64,000 bases of DNA from Tubulanus polymorphus. Its lineage: Eukaryota > Nemertea > Palaeonemertea > Tubulaniformes > Tubulanidae. The stretch spans positions 16,832,001 through 16,896,000 of the forward strand of contig NC_134025.1 in assembly GCF_964204645.1 (NCBI RefSeq), given 5' to 3'. The position numbers and the translations under genes are program-made. A model generated the notes under the pieces. It saw nothing but the letters and a program-made list of their open reading frames with translations, ran no database searches and was not told where the DNA came from. Positions 1-10,435 of this stretch are shown here, in pieces; the stretch's first letter is position 1; the number at the start of each line of letters is the position of its first letter.

Positions 1-1
1 T

Positions 2-2049
2 TTTACAGAAAAATTAATACTTACTCAAAATAATAAATACAATAATATTGTTCATAATAGAATGTTAAAATTTTATCTAAAACAAGGAATGAAATTAAAG
101 AAAGTACATAGATATATTGAATTTAATCAATCGAAGTGGTTAGAAAAATATATAGATTTCAATACTCAACAGAGAACAATATCAAAAACAGATTTTGAAA
201 AAGATTTCTTCAAATTAATGAATAATAGTTTTTATGGTAAAACATGTGAAAATATTAGAAATAGAAATGATATTGAATTAGTAAATAATTCTGAAAGATT
301 AAGACATTTACAATCAAGTCCTAGACATTTAGGAAATAAAAGATTTGAAGATTATTTAACAGCAGTTAAATTAAAAAGAACATCAATGAAATTTAATAAA
401 CCTATATTTATTGGTTCGACTGTTTTAGAAGTATCAAAATAATTAATGTATGATTTTTATTATAATGTTTTACAACCACTTTTTGGGGAAAAGCATATTG
501 AAATATTATATTTTGATTCTGTAACAGCTGAGACCCCAATATTATTAAAATGTAATGATAAAATATTGATAAGAAGAATTTCAGAAATAATTCCAAGACA
601 AAATGAATGTTATATTTCATATGGAGAAAAAGAATTAAAACAAATAAATGGTTTAATGGATGTTTGGACAAGAAATGGATGGAAAAAATTAAAGAATATT
701 ATTAGGCATAAAACAAATAAGAAAATCTATAGAGTTAGAACTAAATTAGGATTTGTAGATGTTACAGAAGATCATAGTTTAATGAAACGAAATGGTGATG
801 AAATAAAACCAACTGATATAAAAATTGGAGATGAATTATTACATAAAAGATTTTTCCAAAGAATGAATCATATGTCATTTGATGAAATTATTGATAATAT
901 TTATAATATAGAACCCGAAACATTAGAAGAAAAAGAATATTTTATCAAAGGATTTTTCATGGGTGATGGCTCAGCAGGTGTGTATAATTATGTTTGGGGT
1001 AATAAATATTGTTGGTATTTATGCAAACTTATATGCAGACTTAAAATTATTAGAAAGAATTAAGAAATTCTGTGAAGAAGTTTATCCAAATAAAACATTT
1101 AAAATTATGGATGTTATGAAATCATCAGCAGTTTATAGAATACTTGTGAATAATCCTAAAGATTTTGCTATAAAATATAATGATGAATTCTATAATCATG
1201 CAATAGTGAAAAGTAATACTTCAACTAAAGAAAAGATAGTTGCAGATTATGTATTAAATGCAAAGAATAATTTAAGAAAATGGTTCTTCATTGGATTCTA
1301 TGCCGCAGATGGAACTAAAAAATTTACAAAGGATAAAAAGATAACCTTCGCGCAGAAAGAAAAAGTTGCTATATCAGGATTAAATATATTATGCAGTTCA
1401 TTAGGATTTAATATGAATATAGAATTAATTAAATCTAAACCAAATTGTTTTAATTTAAGGCATGTAGAAAAAGAATTAACAGAAGAAGTTAAAGATTTAT
1501 TTGAAATATATAACCCAACAGATTATGTTTATGATTTATCAACAGATGATGGAACATTCAATTCTGGGTTCCCATTAATCCAAAAAAATACCGATAGTTA
1601 CATACTAAAAATCAAGACAAATGACATAACAAAAGACTTAAAAACATTAAAACATCATTTTGATTTTAGCAATTATCCCAAAGATCATGAACTATTTAGC
1701 AATGATAATAAAAAGATTCCTGGTAAATTTAAAGATGAATTAGGGGGTGATGAAATGATTGAATTTGTTGGGATAAGAAGTAAAATGTATAGTTACAGAA
1801 CAAAAGATCATGAAGCTAAAAAGTTAAAAGGAATAACAAAACATGTAGTTGATAGACTTACATATAGAATTTCAAGATTATATAAAGTGTTTATATAAAT
1901 CAATTGTAATGAAACACAAAATGAATTGTTTAAGATCAGAAGATCACGAGATGTACATTAATGAAGTTGAAAAAACTGGTTTAAATCCATTTGATGATAA
2001 AAGGCATATTTTAGATGATGGTATAAAAACATTACCTTATGGTCATTAA
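2..2049 (+). pseudogene. Protein-primed family B DNA polymerase, C-terminal part, interrupted by an intein
   Basis: The frame is open from the window edge and matches the palm and thumb of the polymerase at 42966-46493. Motif B is visible as KLMNNSFYGKT (nt about 216-245). Motif C (YFDTDS) is split after YFD at nt 517 by an intein and resumes as TDSYILK at nt 1590. The tail with SEDHEM and NPFDDKR follows. Lesions against the other copy are an in-frame TAA at 440-442 where a leucine codon is expected, a frameshift inside the intein near 1015-1030, and a frameshift near 1850 that moves the last 60 or so codons to another frame. The enzyme would replicate the element from a terminal-protein primer. 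As read here it cannot be made intact. The stop overlaps that of the convergent gene at 2046. Confidence 0.9.
518..1589 (+). other. Intein with LAGLIDADG endonuclease in polymerase motif C
   Basis: This in-frame insertion of about 357 codons starts with Ser (SVTAETPILL) directly after YFD and ends in Gln-Lys-Asn followed by extein Thr. Visible signatures are a block B-like TEDHSL near nt 766-783, two LAGLIDADG-type helices (FIKGFFMGDGS near nt 940-972 and WFFIGFYAADGT near nt 1282-1317), a block F-like VYDLSTDDGTF near nt 1527-1559 and the C-terminal PLIQKN. The usual penultimate His is Lys here. One frameshift near nt 1015-1030, between the two LAGLIDADG motifs, breaks it. The same site is uninterrupted in the copy at about nt 45955. 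Motif C of DNA polymerases is a known intein site; the endonuclease would drive homing into intein-free alleles. Splicing activity is inferred only. Confidence 0.88.
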
Positions 2050-2819
2050 AACATAAAATCAATATCATCATACTCGAAATCACTATTGGCTTCTTCATTT
2101 TCATTTAATTGTTTAGGTTCTTCTTCCATTCCATTTTTCTCATTTAAATAAAGTTCTATCTTGTTCCACATTTCATCTCGCTCTCTTTGTTTCTTTTTGT
2201 TTGTTAATTCATCAAATGGAATTATAATATCGATGTTTAAATAATTTACAATCTTATTTAAAAAGAATTCATAATTAATTGAATCTGTTATTCTATTTTC
2301 CAAATGATACATTAATATTTGTTTGAATATTTTTTTTATATTTTCCGTATCTTCTTCTGTTAATTTAGGTTTTTCATAATAATCGTTAAATAATAAATAT
2401 AAATACATTTTCTTTTGTTTTGTGTTAAATGTTGACGGAATAATTGTTTTTATAATATCTTTTTTAGTTATTTCACCATTTTTATTTTCTATTATTTTCA
2501 TTTTTTCAAGCCATTGCATATATTCTGGTGTATGATCTTCTATAGAAAATATTTTAAAAATTTCATCAAGATAATTTAATTTTGGATCTATGAGAAAATT
2601 TCTAGTTTTTTCTTCACCCAATAAATTCTTTTGCTATCCACATTCATTACAAAATAACACAGTACCTTCTTGTCTTAAGGTCGCATAAATACATTGTGGG
2701 CATTTTTGTTTATAATTTATTGGTAATAGATCTTCATTAAGCTCTTGGTATTTTCTTACGTTTTCTTTATGTTTTATTGTTCTATTATGTAGATTTGAAT
2801 AACTTGTTGTAATAATCAA
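2046..2819 (-). pseudogene. Zinc-ribbon protein, candidate VLTF3-like late transcription factor
   Basis: The reading frame has a zinc ribbon (CPQC, 13 residues, CNEC) followed by one in-frame TAG (nt 2634-2636) and then about 190 more codons in the same frame ending in an acidic tail. The downstream part has a Tyr-Tyr-Glu-Lys-Pro segment, then LTEEDTENIKKIFKQI and a helix-rich stretch. This order (ribbon, YY, pro-leu-rich link, acidic helix, aromatic helices) resembles the poxvirus/NCLDV VLTF3 family, which activates late promoters. The match is by pattern only and remote. The frame extends upstream of the first usable codon into a C2H2-like segment (about nt 2820-2845), so it may once have been continuous with the gene at 2830-3360. 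There is no counterpart in copy B. Confidence 0.5.
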
Positions 2820-2829
2820 TTTACAATAT

Positions 2830-3360
2830 TTACAATATTGTTTTTCTTGTTAATTCATTATATTGTTTTTCTAACTTTTCAACTGTTTCTTTATTATCTG
2901 GTAAGGTTTTCTCATATTTTATTTTTTCTAATAAATTATCTTTTCTTTCATTGAATTCAGTTTCAAATTTATTAGAAATTGTATCTATATGTGCTTTACG
3001 AAATTGATGATTCTCCCAATCTTCTATATTTTCAGGGCTATATTTTATTCGACAAGGCTCGCAGAAATGATCTTTTATATTATCCTTATCATAGAATAAG
3101 AAAGGTCTTTTCCAAATAATTTCAGGTTCAACTTCAACAGAATTACTATTACTTTCATTACTATCAACATTAGCCGTTGCGCCATTAATTCTACACTTCT
3201 CTGAATGTTTTTTAACATAATTTCTTGAGAATAATTTATTACATTTTGGGCAGTTTATTTTAGGGGGTTTATAATTTTCATCATGTTTTTTCATATGTCG
3301 AGCCATATCACTTTTTCTTAAAAGTTCACCACAAATTTCGCATGCTATCTTCTCATCCAT
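2830..3360 (-). CDS. C2H2 zinc-finger protein
   Basis: This 176-residue protein begins with two closely spaced finger-like units: CEIC with a downstream H-x3-H (residues about 7-25) and CPKC followed by H and C ligands (residues about 37-55). A third unit lies further on (CEPC followed by H-x5-H, residues about 100-124). A charged helical tail likely forms a coiled coil. The start sits at TAATAAATGG with the box TTTTAATAAAA upstream, shared with early-type genes of the other copies. The 3' end overlaps in another frame the upstream extension of the zinc-ribbon frame at 2046-2819; a one-base slip in an A-run could separate what was one gene. DNA or RNA binding is inferred. Function unknown. 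Confidence 0.7.
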   Translation of the reverse strand: MDEKIACEICGELLRKSDMARHMKKHDENYKPPKINCPKCNKLFSRNYVKKHSEKCRINGATANVDSNESNSNSVEVEPEIIWKRPFLFYDKDNIKDHFCEPCRIKYSPENIEDWENHQFRKAHIDTISNKFETEFNERKDNLLEKIKYEKTLPDNKETVEKLEKQYNELTRKTIL

Positions 3361-3412
3361 TTATTAAGGAAAAATTTTATTAAAATTAATTTTTAGTGAT
3401 GAGCGGTAATTG
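3361..3412 (-). promoter_or_regulatory. Upstream box of the zinc-finger gene
   Basis: Read on the minus strand this holds CTCATCAC, then TTTTAATAAAA, then a T-rich stretch ending CCTTAATAAATGG at the start codon. A similar order (CTCATCAC, T-run, CCTAATAAATGG) precedes the gene at 14477-14804 in the same element, so the two likely share a control signal. Confidence 0.45.
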
Positions 3413-3428
3413 TTTTATGTTATAAATA

Positions 3429-4217
3429 ATGGTAGAATTAAAAGAATACAGAATATTTGTTGATTCTAGAAAACTAACAAATTATAAATCACATAATTTA
3501 CTAGTTCAATTAGATAGAGAATTTAAGAATTGTGTTGATTTAAAATTAGTAAATATAAGTTTATGTAACTCATTTTACAATATATCGGATAAAACTGATG
3601 AACATAGAATCCTTTTTATTTTTGATAAAATTAGAAATAAACGGTTTCAACTTTATCTAACACCAGGATTATATAATTTAGAAACATTAGCGCAAGAAAT
3701 TAATCGGAAAGCTCGGATTGTGTTAGGTAGTGATTCTAAATTTTCAATTAGATTTATAAAAAGTGATAGTTCTGATAAAATTAAAGTAAAGTTTGATGAT
3801 GAAAATATTAGTCCTGATTCATTGATGTTAAGAAGACATGCTTACGCGGTAAAAAAACCTTTTGCTTAACTGTTAGGAATTCCTCCAGATAAACTTATTG
3901 TTGGAAACATATACGGTATATCAAATTTAATACCTTTTACACATTTTTATATTTATTGTAATTTAATTGATCCTACAAAAACATTCGAAGCAGCTAAAGA
4001 TATAACTTGTAATTCTAGTATACTAAATATTTTACCATTGAAGAATGTTAAACAATTTGGAACGCAACTAAATTATAATTTAGCTGAATGTGATTTCAAA
4101 CCTTGTATTCCACATTTCAATAATTTTAAATTAGAAATAAGAAATCATAATGGATATTTAATTGATTTGAATAACTTTCCTGTAATTTATGAATTAGTTA
4201 TAAGATGTAAAGAGTAA
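3429..4217 (+). pseudogene. Penton-like minor capsid protein (broken)
   Basis: This is the counterpart of the intact gene at 46894-47652. The N-terminal half keeps the pattern of Polinton/virophage penton proteins: LLVQLDREFKNCVDLKLVNI followed by an Asn-Ile pair, and later LTPGLYNLETLAQEIN. A single-jelly-roll penton would form the five-fold vertices of the particle. An in-frame TAA at about 3867-3869 replaces a lysine codon, after which the same frame runs on to the normal end at 4215-4217 with the ISNLIPFTHFYIY block intact. One stop is the only clear lesion. It starts at TAAATAATG rather than the TAAATG seen at most virion genes. Confidence 0.8.
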
Positions 4218-4233
4218 TTTTTTCATTATATAA

Positions 4234-4586
4234 ATGAATATAACTGTTGGACCGAGTATATGTTTTGGGTTTGTTTTTAAACGTGAGAAAGAAATGAAAT
4301 TTAACATTAATGATGTAATCACACAAATCAAAAATATTGCATTTTCTAATGAAACAACATTTAAGTATGAAAAAACAATAGATAAAGAAACTTTAAATGT
4401 AGAATAGATTACTAATTTAATTAGAGAATCTTTAAGATTTTATGAATTAGATGAAGATTTTATCATCGATGATATTAAAAAAATAATAATTGAAATATAT
4501 ACAAATGAAACTAGTAATGAAATAAATGTAGAATTAATCATAAGTTAACTAAATATTTTGATGATAGTAATTTTTTTGATAAATAA
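4234..4586 (+). pseudogene. Unknown Polinton gene, 118-codon family (broken)
   Basis: This is the counterpart of the open gene at 47669-48025, recognisable from its start MNITVGPSICFGF. It carries an in-frame TAG near 4406-4408 (AAG in the other copy) and a small deletion near 4547 that shifts the frame before the Asp/Asn-rich end. The start lies in TATATAAATG. The family has no motif I know; it is acidic, with predicted helices. Confidence 0.75.
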
Positions 4587-5389
4587 ATGAGTGATAATAA
4601 GTGGATAATAACTGGATTACCGTAAAAACCGGCATATAAGTCAAGTTTTTAACCCTTGATTTTACCACTAAATTATTGACCTCGACTTATACGCCGAGTA
4701 CAGTTTTCTACGAAGTATTTTCAGGTCACAAGAAATATTGAATCTACCAGACAAAAAAGACTATAACAGTGCTATAACAGTTTGAATAATTATTCATGAT
4801 AAATAAAGTTATTTAATGAAAAAAACTTCTTTCATTTTGACACAGCTTCATTTAAAACGATGTATTCATATATGCGCGCTCATAGCAGCGCTTAATACAC
4901 TAGGCTATATATAGCATGTGACTCACACTACTGTATCACTGTATGGTAGTGTATTATACCTGAGTGTATGTAACAGTCTATTGATTAACACACAGCAGCA
5001 ATCAGGCTGACGCGTGGCGGCGTGCGTGAAGGCACACATCGTTATCAAAACAAACTATTCAATACAATGATACTAGTAATTATTCTTCTAAGAGAAGGGA
5101 CTCGACTTATAAGCCGGATATGTTAAAATCATAAAATGTAGGTCTAAAAATCGACCTCGACTTATACGCCGCGTAGACTTATACGCCGGTTTTTACGGTA
5201 TATAATGGAGCATTACTATCAGTTGGAACTGTTGGTTATTCAATGGTATTAAAAAAAGTATTTAAAATGGGAAGTGTTAATGTTGATAGATTTGATATAA
5301 ATGATATTTTAAAATTAACATTAGCAGTTACTTTATCTAATTTAACTATTGATTATTTGGAAAAACAAAAATATATTCCTCCCATATAA
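4587..5389 (+). pseudogene. Small membrane protein gene split by a MITE
   Basis: The start MSDNKWIITGL and the end SNLTIDYLEKQKYIPPI match the 73-residue protein at 48026-48247. A 579-bp element (4620-5198) sits in codon 11. Outside it the two halves would join without loss of coding sequence except for the duplicated TA, so the gene was intact when the element landed. The original protein has one hydrophobic stretch near its N-terminus. The start codon directly follows the stop of the upstream gene (TAAATG). Confidence 0.85.
4620..5198. mobile_element. Tc1/mariner-type MITE with TA target duplication
   Basis: The 579-bp insertion has terminal inverted repeats starting CCGTAAAAACCGGC and extending through a GACTTATA segment. 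TA flanks it on both sides (4618-4619 and 5199-5200), and the uninterrupted site is seen in the other Polinton copy near 48057. The motif CTCGACTTATACGCCG recurs internally at about 4681, 5100 and 5155. No open frame is present, so it depends on a transposase elsewhere. Confidence 0.88.
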
Positions 5390-5413
5390 ATGCGTAATTA
5401 TTTTGCTAAATAA

Positions 5414-5833
5414 ATGGCTTCTGCAATTGTAACTATTATAGGATCGGCAAATGTTAACGCTTTGGCATTTACTGGTGGTGGTTATTTATTTAAACATATT
5501 GATAAAAATAGTTCATTAGGAGAACAAAGAAGACATAACTTAGCATTAGAAAAATATAATAAAGCAGCAGAAGAATATAGAGAAAAGAGGCAAAACTATA
5601 TGGATTATATTAACAAAGAATTATATGATCAGAAGATTTCACATAGAGATTTTCAATCAGTTGATGCAATGAGCTTATATAACGCAGTAACAAATACAGA
5701 AAAATTACATCTATACAAACCTAAATTATCAGATTATTATACCCCAAGTAAAGAACAACAGAAATATGAAATAATATGGATTTTAGGTGGAACTGTTATT
5801 GTTATATTTGTAGCATATAAATTTACTAATTAG
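5414..5833 (+). CDS. Conserved Polinton membrane protein, MASAI family
   Basis: The 139-residue protein has a hydrophobic N-terminus containing NALAFTGGGYLF, a charged helical middle (EEYREKRQNYMDYINKEL), a LSDYYTPS motif and a C-terminal membrane segment (IIWILGGTVIVIFVAYKF). It differs from 48274-48696 by a handful of residues and lacks one Asp codon. I recognise this layout from Polintons of other animals, where the role is unknown; a virion membrane or internal protein is plausible. It is open in both copies, unlike its neighbours, and starts at TAAATGG. Confidence 0.75.
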   Translation: MASAIVTIIGSANVNALAFTGGGYLFKHIDKNSSLGEQRRHNLALEKYNKAAEEYREKRQNYMDYINKELYDQKISHRDFQSVDAMSLYNAVTNTEKLHLYKPKLSDYYTPSKEQQKYEIIWILGGTVIVIFVAYKFTN

Positions 5834-5853
5834 TAATTTTTTTTTCTAAATAA

Positions 5854-6288
5854 ATGGAAGATAAAGTTGATAGTATTGATATCATTCCTCATGATATAAA
5901 TAAAACTAAATTAAAAATATATTTAGAAAAACAAATATTAGAATTTGAAAGTGACTTAAAGATAAAAAAGAAAAAGTATTAAAAAAGTAAAATTATATAT
6001 TATTTGATTATTAGTGGTTCGGTTACAATTAGTTCTGTAATAACATTTCTAGCAATATTCAGTCCATTAACACCTTTAGCTATATCAATTGGTGTGTTAG
6101 GTTTAAGTTCAAGTGTATTAACTGGTATAAGTTCAAAATTAAATATAAAAAGTAATAAAGAAAAAATTAAAACTAATATAAAAGAGATTAATAAATCAAA
6201 GAATACACTAGATTATATAAAAAGTTTAAATGGCCATATAACAGTTGAAGAACAAGATAAATTATTAAAAGAATTAATAAATTATTAA
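5854..6288 (+). pseudogene. Two-helix membrane protein gene (broken)
   Basis: This is the counterpart of 48722-49183. The acidic start (MEDKVDSIDIIPHDIN) is followed by a lysine-rich segment that ends in an in-frame TAA near 5980. The downstream part, open from 6004, holds the hydrophobic region (about 45 residues, with ITFLAIFSPLTPLAISIG) and the charged tail. The stop codon lies earlier than in the other copy, removing the overlap with the next gene. Confidence 0.75.
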
Positions 6289-6304
6289 TTTTTTAATTAA
6301 ATAA

Positions 6305-7655
6305 ATGGTAGATAGTTTTCCAAAAGCTTTCCAATATAATAAATCAATTAAATATAATATTCCTGCAATAGATTTTAATAAAGATATTACATATAGAAAT
6401 GAAGTTTTAGATTCATTAACTAATTTAGAAATTTATGTTACTGAAACTAATAATTTTAATGCAAAGATGGAAAATATATTTCATGTATATTTAATTAATT
6501 TTAAAAAATTGAAAGATGAAAAACAATGGTTATTAAAATCTAATATGAAGTATTGGCAGAACCAATTCAATTTTGCTGTTTATTGTGCAACAACAGGAAG
6601 CGGAATTAGTTGGAATGATCATTTGAATAATTCTATAATATAAATTAATTCAAAGTTTATTTAGATTTTATACATACTTTCAAATCAGAATAATATTAAA
6701 TGAATTAGAGTGCGCTTTACCAGGATCTAGATATTTTAAAGAACTAGATAATAATATTAATTTATCAAAGTTTTATAAAATTTGTAATGAATTAAATATA
6801 GATATAAATAATTCTGATTTTAGAACAAAAATTGGAACGATAAGATCACTTCCTTGCCCTAAAAAGATTGCAGAATATTGTGCACTTCCCATACCATCTA
6901 ATAGTTTTTATAATATCTATAGTAATAAATTAGGTTACATTAAATTTCAATAAATTACCGACATTTTATGATAATTTAAAACAAGAAAACAATAATGGTT
7001 GGGTTTATTTCATTTTAGAAAATAATGAAGGTTTTACAAAATCAGGTATACAAAGAATAAATCAATCTATTAGAACTTATTTGATATGTATTCTAGGTGC
7101 ACAAGTTGAAACAAGATCACCGATAATTGGAAATTTGAATACATCATTCGGTACACAAAAACAATTTAAAGTTTTATTTGAAGATTCCATACATAATGAT
7201 AAAAATAGATCGATTCCAGAAAACATTGTAAGATATCAAAATTATTTAGATAAATCACATATTAGATTAAATTATTGTATAGGCCCTAATCTATTAATTA
7301 TTTCTAATGATTTAGTATTAAAGATGGGAAACATAATTGGTTATAATAATCTAATTAAAACTGCAACAATAAATAATTCATTTGGATTGAATTATATAAA
7401 TAAAAAGATTATTACTGCTCCAAAATTAATGGAAGGTGTAAAAAATAAAAAACACATTCAATCAACAGAAACTAAAACTAAGAATATTAAATTAAATAAT
7501 GATTCTAAAATAAAAGATTATAATACATCAGAAAATATAAAAACTGATATTATTCAACATGATATAATTAAAACTGATAATGATAATAAATCCCATGAAA
7601 ATACTAAACTTGTATAGGAATTGTAATCGGAGCAATATTATATTTTAAATTTTAA
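6305..7655 (+). pseudogene. Conserved Polinton structural gene with RxNxSIRTY block (broken)
   Basis: This is the counterpart of the intact 461-codon gene at 49173-50558. The first 110 codons are open and then shift frame near 6630. A segment near 6940 lacks about 20 bases found in the other copy, and the C-terminal membrane helix is cut off by a deletion near 7610. The diagnostic stretch with GFTKSGIQRINQSIRTY and ILGAQVETRSPI is still readable at about 7030-7120. Several independent lesions show it no longer codes. Its TAAATGG start is preserved. Confidence 0.8.
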
Positions 7656-7671
7656 TTTTTTTATTATATAA

Positions 7672-9107
7672 ATGGATGTAGGTGGAGAAGATATTGGAAT
7701 GGATAATTTTGCTGAACCTGGCATAACTGATGAACAACCACCTGATTTTGATGAAACAAGTTTTAATGATGGTAATGAGCCAGAATATAATAATAATTTG
7801 AATATGCCTGATTATATTAATAATGCAGAATCACAATTAAATCCTGAAAATTTAGACCCAGATTTAGTAAAACAAGATTTAGATAATTTAAACAAAATAC
7901 CTAAATTAGAAGATTTAATTGAAAAATCTAAACTTAACATAAATGATGAAGACGTTGGACTTTTAGCAGATCAATTAAAATTTTTAGATAATGGTAAATG
8001 TTATTATCGTTTGAAAGGTGATTATTATATTGATATCACTTATAAAAATAATAAAATAAAATATTATCAGATTCAACTTTAGAAAAATTAAAACCAGATA
8101 GAATTAAAATAATAAGTAATAGTAATGAAATAACTGATGTTACACAAAAAGAAATAGATGATAATATAGACGTATTTAAACAAAGAATTAATGAATTATT
8201 TGAAATAATCAAAAAGAAATCAGAAACAGAAACAACTTCTGAACAGAATATAACTTCCAAAAATAGTAAACTTAAATCAAATAAAGTTCCAATTGAAAAA
8301 CTTTTACCGAATGGATTACTTGATGCAACAGATCAAGAATTAGAAGATTTAGATATATTTTCTGATAAAGCAATTAGAGAAATTATTAGTATAAGACTTG
8401 CATCTGATAAAATTGCACATAATAAAAGTATAAGAGATCAAAAAATTATGTATTTGGAAAAAGAATTAACTGATAAAAATAAAGAAATAGAACAATTAAA
8501 ATTAGACAGAGATAATAAAGTTATTGAAGAAATCGAATTTAAAAAAAGAAATGCATATTTAGAAAAAGGAATTAATAATTTAAAGGATAATTTAGAAGTA
8601 CAAAAAGAAGAAATTAAATTATTATTAAAATCATATGATTATAATATAAAAAGATTAAAAGTTATTTTTAAAGATTTATTGATAAAACCAAATTCTGAAA
8701 TATCAATGAAAGATAGAATAAAGTTATTATTTAAATTAGAAGGAATAACAATTCTTTCAATTCTAACAGCTGTAACTATGTTATTTACAACAATTGGTTT
8801 AGCTATATCAAATGCTTTAAAATCTACACCTACTCCCAATAAACCGGATAAACCCCCGAATGATAATAATTCTATACAAGATAAAGTTAAGGATGGTTTA
8901 AAGAAATTAGCAAAATATTTATGGGAACTATCTAAAAAATCTGCTGCAGCATTGCCAGGAGTTATTGCATCAATTGTTGGTTTTATATTGAAATCTGCTG
9001 GGAATATTCTTAACTTTGCTGCTGAACATATTATTTTATTTTTAATTACAGTTGTAAGTGCTATTATTTTTGGGTTAGTAAATATGATATCAAAAAGATA
9101 TCAATAA
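7672..9107 (+). pseudogene. Coiled-coil/membrane protein gene (frameshifted)
   Basis: This is the counterpart of 50575-51975. The acidic N-terminal part (7672-8082) is open, then the frame shifts near 8055-8090. The rest is readable from about 8090 to 9107: a conserved PNGLLDATDQELEDLDIF block, a long heptad-like charged helix, a hydrophobic segment (ILSILTAVTMLFTTIG), a proline-rich linker and a C-terminal membrane region. Here the last 20 residues after EHIILF are retained, whereas the other copy has lost them. Confidence 0.8.
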
Positions 9108-9149
9108 AAAAATAATAAAAAATAAATAATTAATTTTTTTGTTTAATAA

Positions 9150-10405
9150 ATGAGTGGGAGTTATATAAGTCCTTCCCTAAGTATAAGATTTCTAGAATAT
9201 CTAATGCTATTAAAGCAGAAAGATCACATCATATAATTACTAATAACCCTTCAAATATTAATCCCGATGAAACTTTATATGTTAGAATTCGTAGATTAAC
9301 ACAAAATACTTTTTATGTTCCAAATAGTATTTATTTATCAGCCGATATAAAAGTAACTGGCCATGATAACAATTATGTTGTTGATAATGTTGGAAGATAA
9401 TTGATTAAAAAATTAACTATAAAGATTGGTCCGGAAACAGTTTTCTCATTAGATGATTATAATTTATTTATGCATTATAAAGATTTATGGTTAACTAAAG
9501 AAAATAGAAATAATATGATATTTCAGGGTATTCAATCGGAAAACCATAATAAATTAAGATCAGGAGCTAATGACGCAATAGTAACTCGTGCCACAGATAA
9601 TTTGATTAAAAAGATTTATGGAAGCAAATATAAAATTCCATTAGACTTTGAATTGATAAATAATAATGCACCTTTATATAAATACGCAATTCAAGAAGAT
9701 ATTATATTTGAGATAACATTTGCTCCTGTAAATGAAATTGTATTATCTAGCGTTGTTAAAGATATGGGTTATAAATTATCGAATATATGTTTAGAATATG
9801 ACACAGTAACTAATGAAAATATTGCTAGCACAATTCAAACTCAATACAATCAAGGATTTGCATTATTATATGATTACATTGATAAATTTAAAACTGTAAC
9901 TATTAATGCAAATGATGAAATAATTAATGAGAATATTAACTTCCCAAGAAGATCTATTAAAGGTATATTAATATTTTTTACCATTGCAACATATTCTAAT
10001 GGTGAAATAAATGTTGATAATTATTATAATCCTGAAATAACAAAAGTACAAATAACTATCGAAGGAATAGCAAATAAAATATTTTGTCAAGGAATGAGAA
10101 TGATTGATCAGTGGCCAGAAATTAGAAAACATTTTATGAATGAAAAAGTAAAATCATTTGAAAATTGTAATATTAATCAAATTGATTATTATACCGGCAA
10201 TAAATATGCATTATGGTTAGATTTTAGAACAACAGAGGATAATTCATTACATGGTTCTGGAAAAAAACTACAGAACACTAAAGATGGAATACAATTATTC
10301 ATGACAAAGAATAAAGGAATCAAAAATTTTAAAATGCACATTTATATTATATCTGACGCGCAATTAAATATTGTAAATTCACAATTAGATAGTATTCAAT
10401 ATTAG
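9150..10405 (+). pseudogene. Major capsid protein (double jelly-roll), broken
   Basis: From about 9401 to 10405 the frame is open for 334 codons and matches the capsid gene at 52080-53327, including IGPETVFSLDDYNLFMHYKD, FQGIQSENHNKLRSG and DQWPEIRKHF. That layout is typical of Polinton major capsid proteins, which form the hexagonal lattice. Upstream, the first 80 codons have a frameshift just after MSGSYI and an in-frame TAA at 9398-9400. The other copy is broken at a different place. The ATG lies in TTTAATAAATG. Confidence 0.85.
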
Positions 10406-10435
10406 AAATATTAAGTTAAAATTAAGGATATATAA

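Noticed and set aside
408-671. 87-codon minus-strand frame over the polymerase
   Set aside because: A shadow of the polymerase and intein on the other strand; a similar shadow exists at 45838-46020.
4584-5389. Exon-intron structure for the split membrane gene
   Set aside because: The interruption has TA-flanked inverted repeats and no GT...AG borders; it is a MITE.
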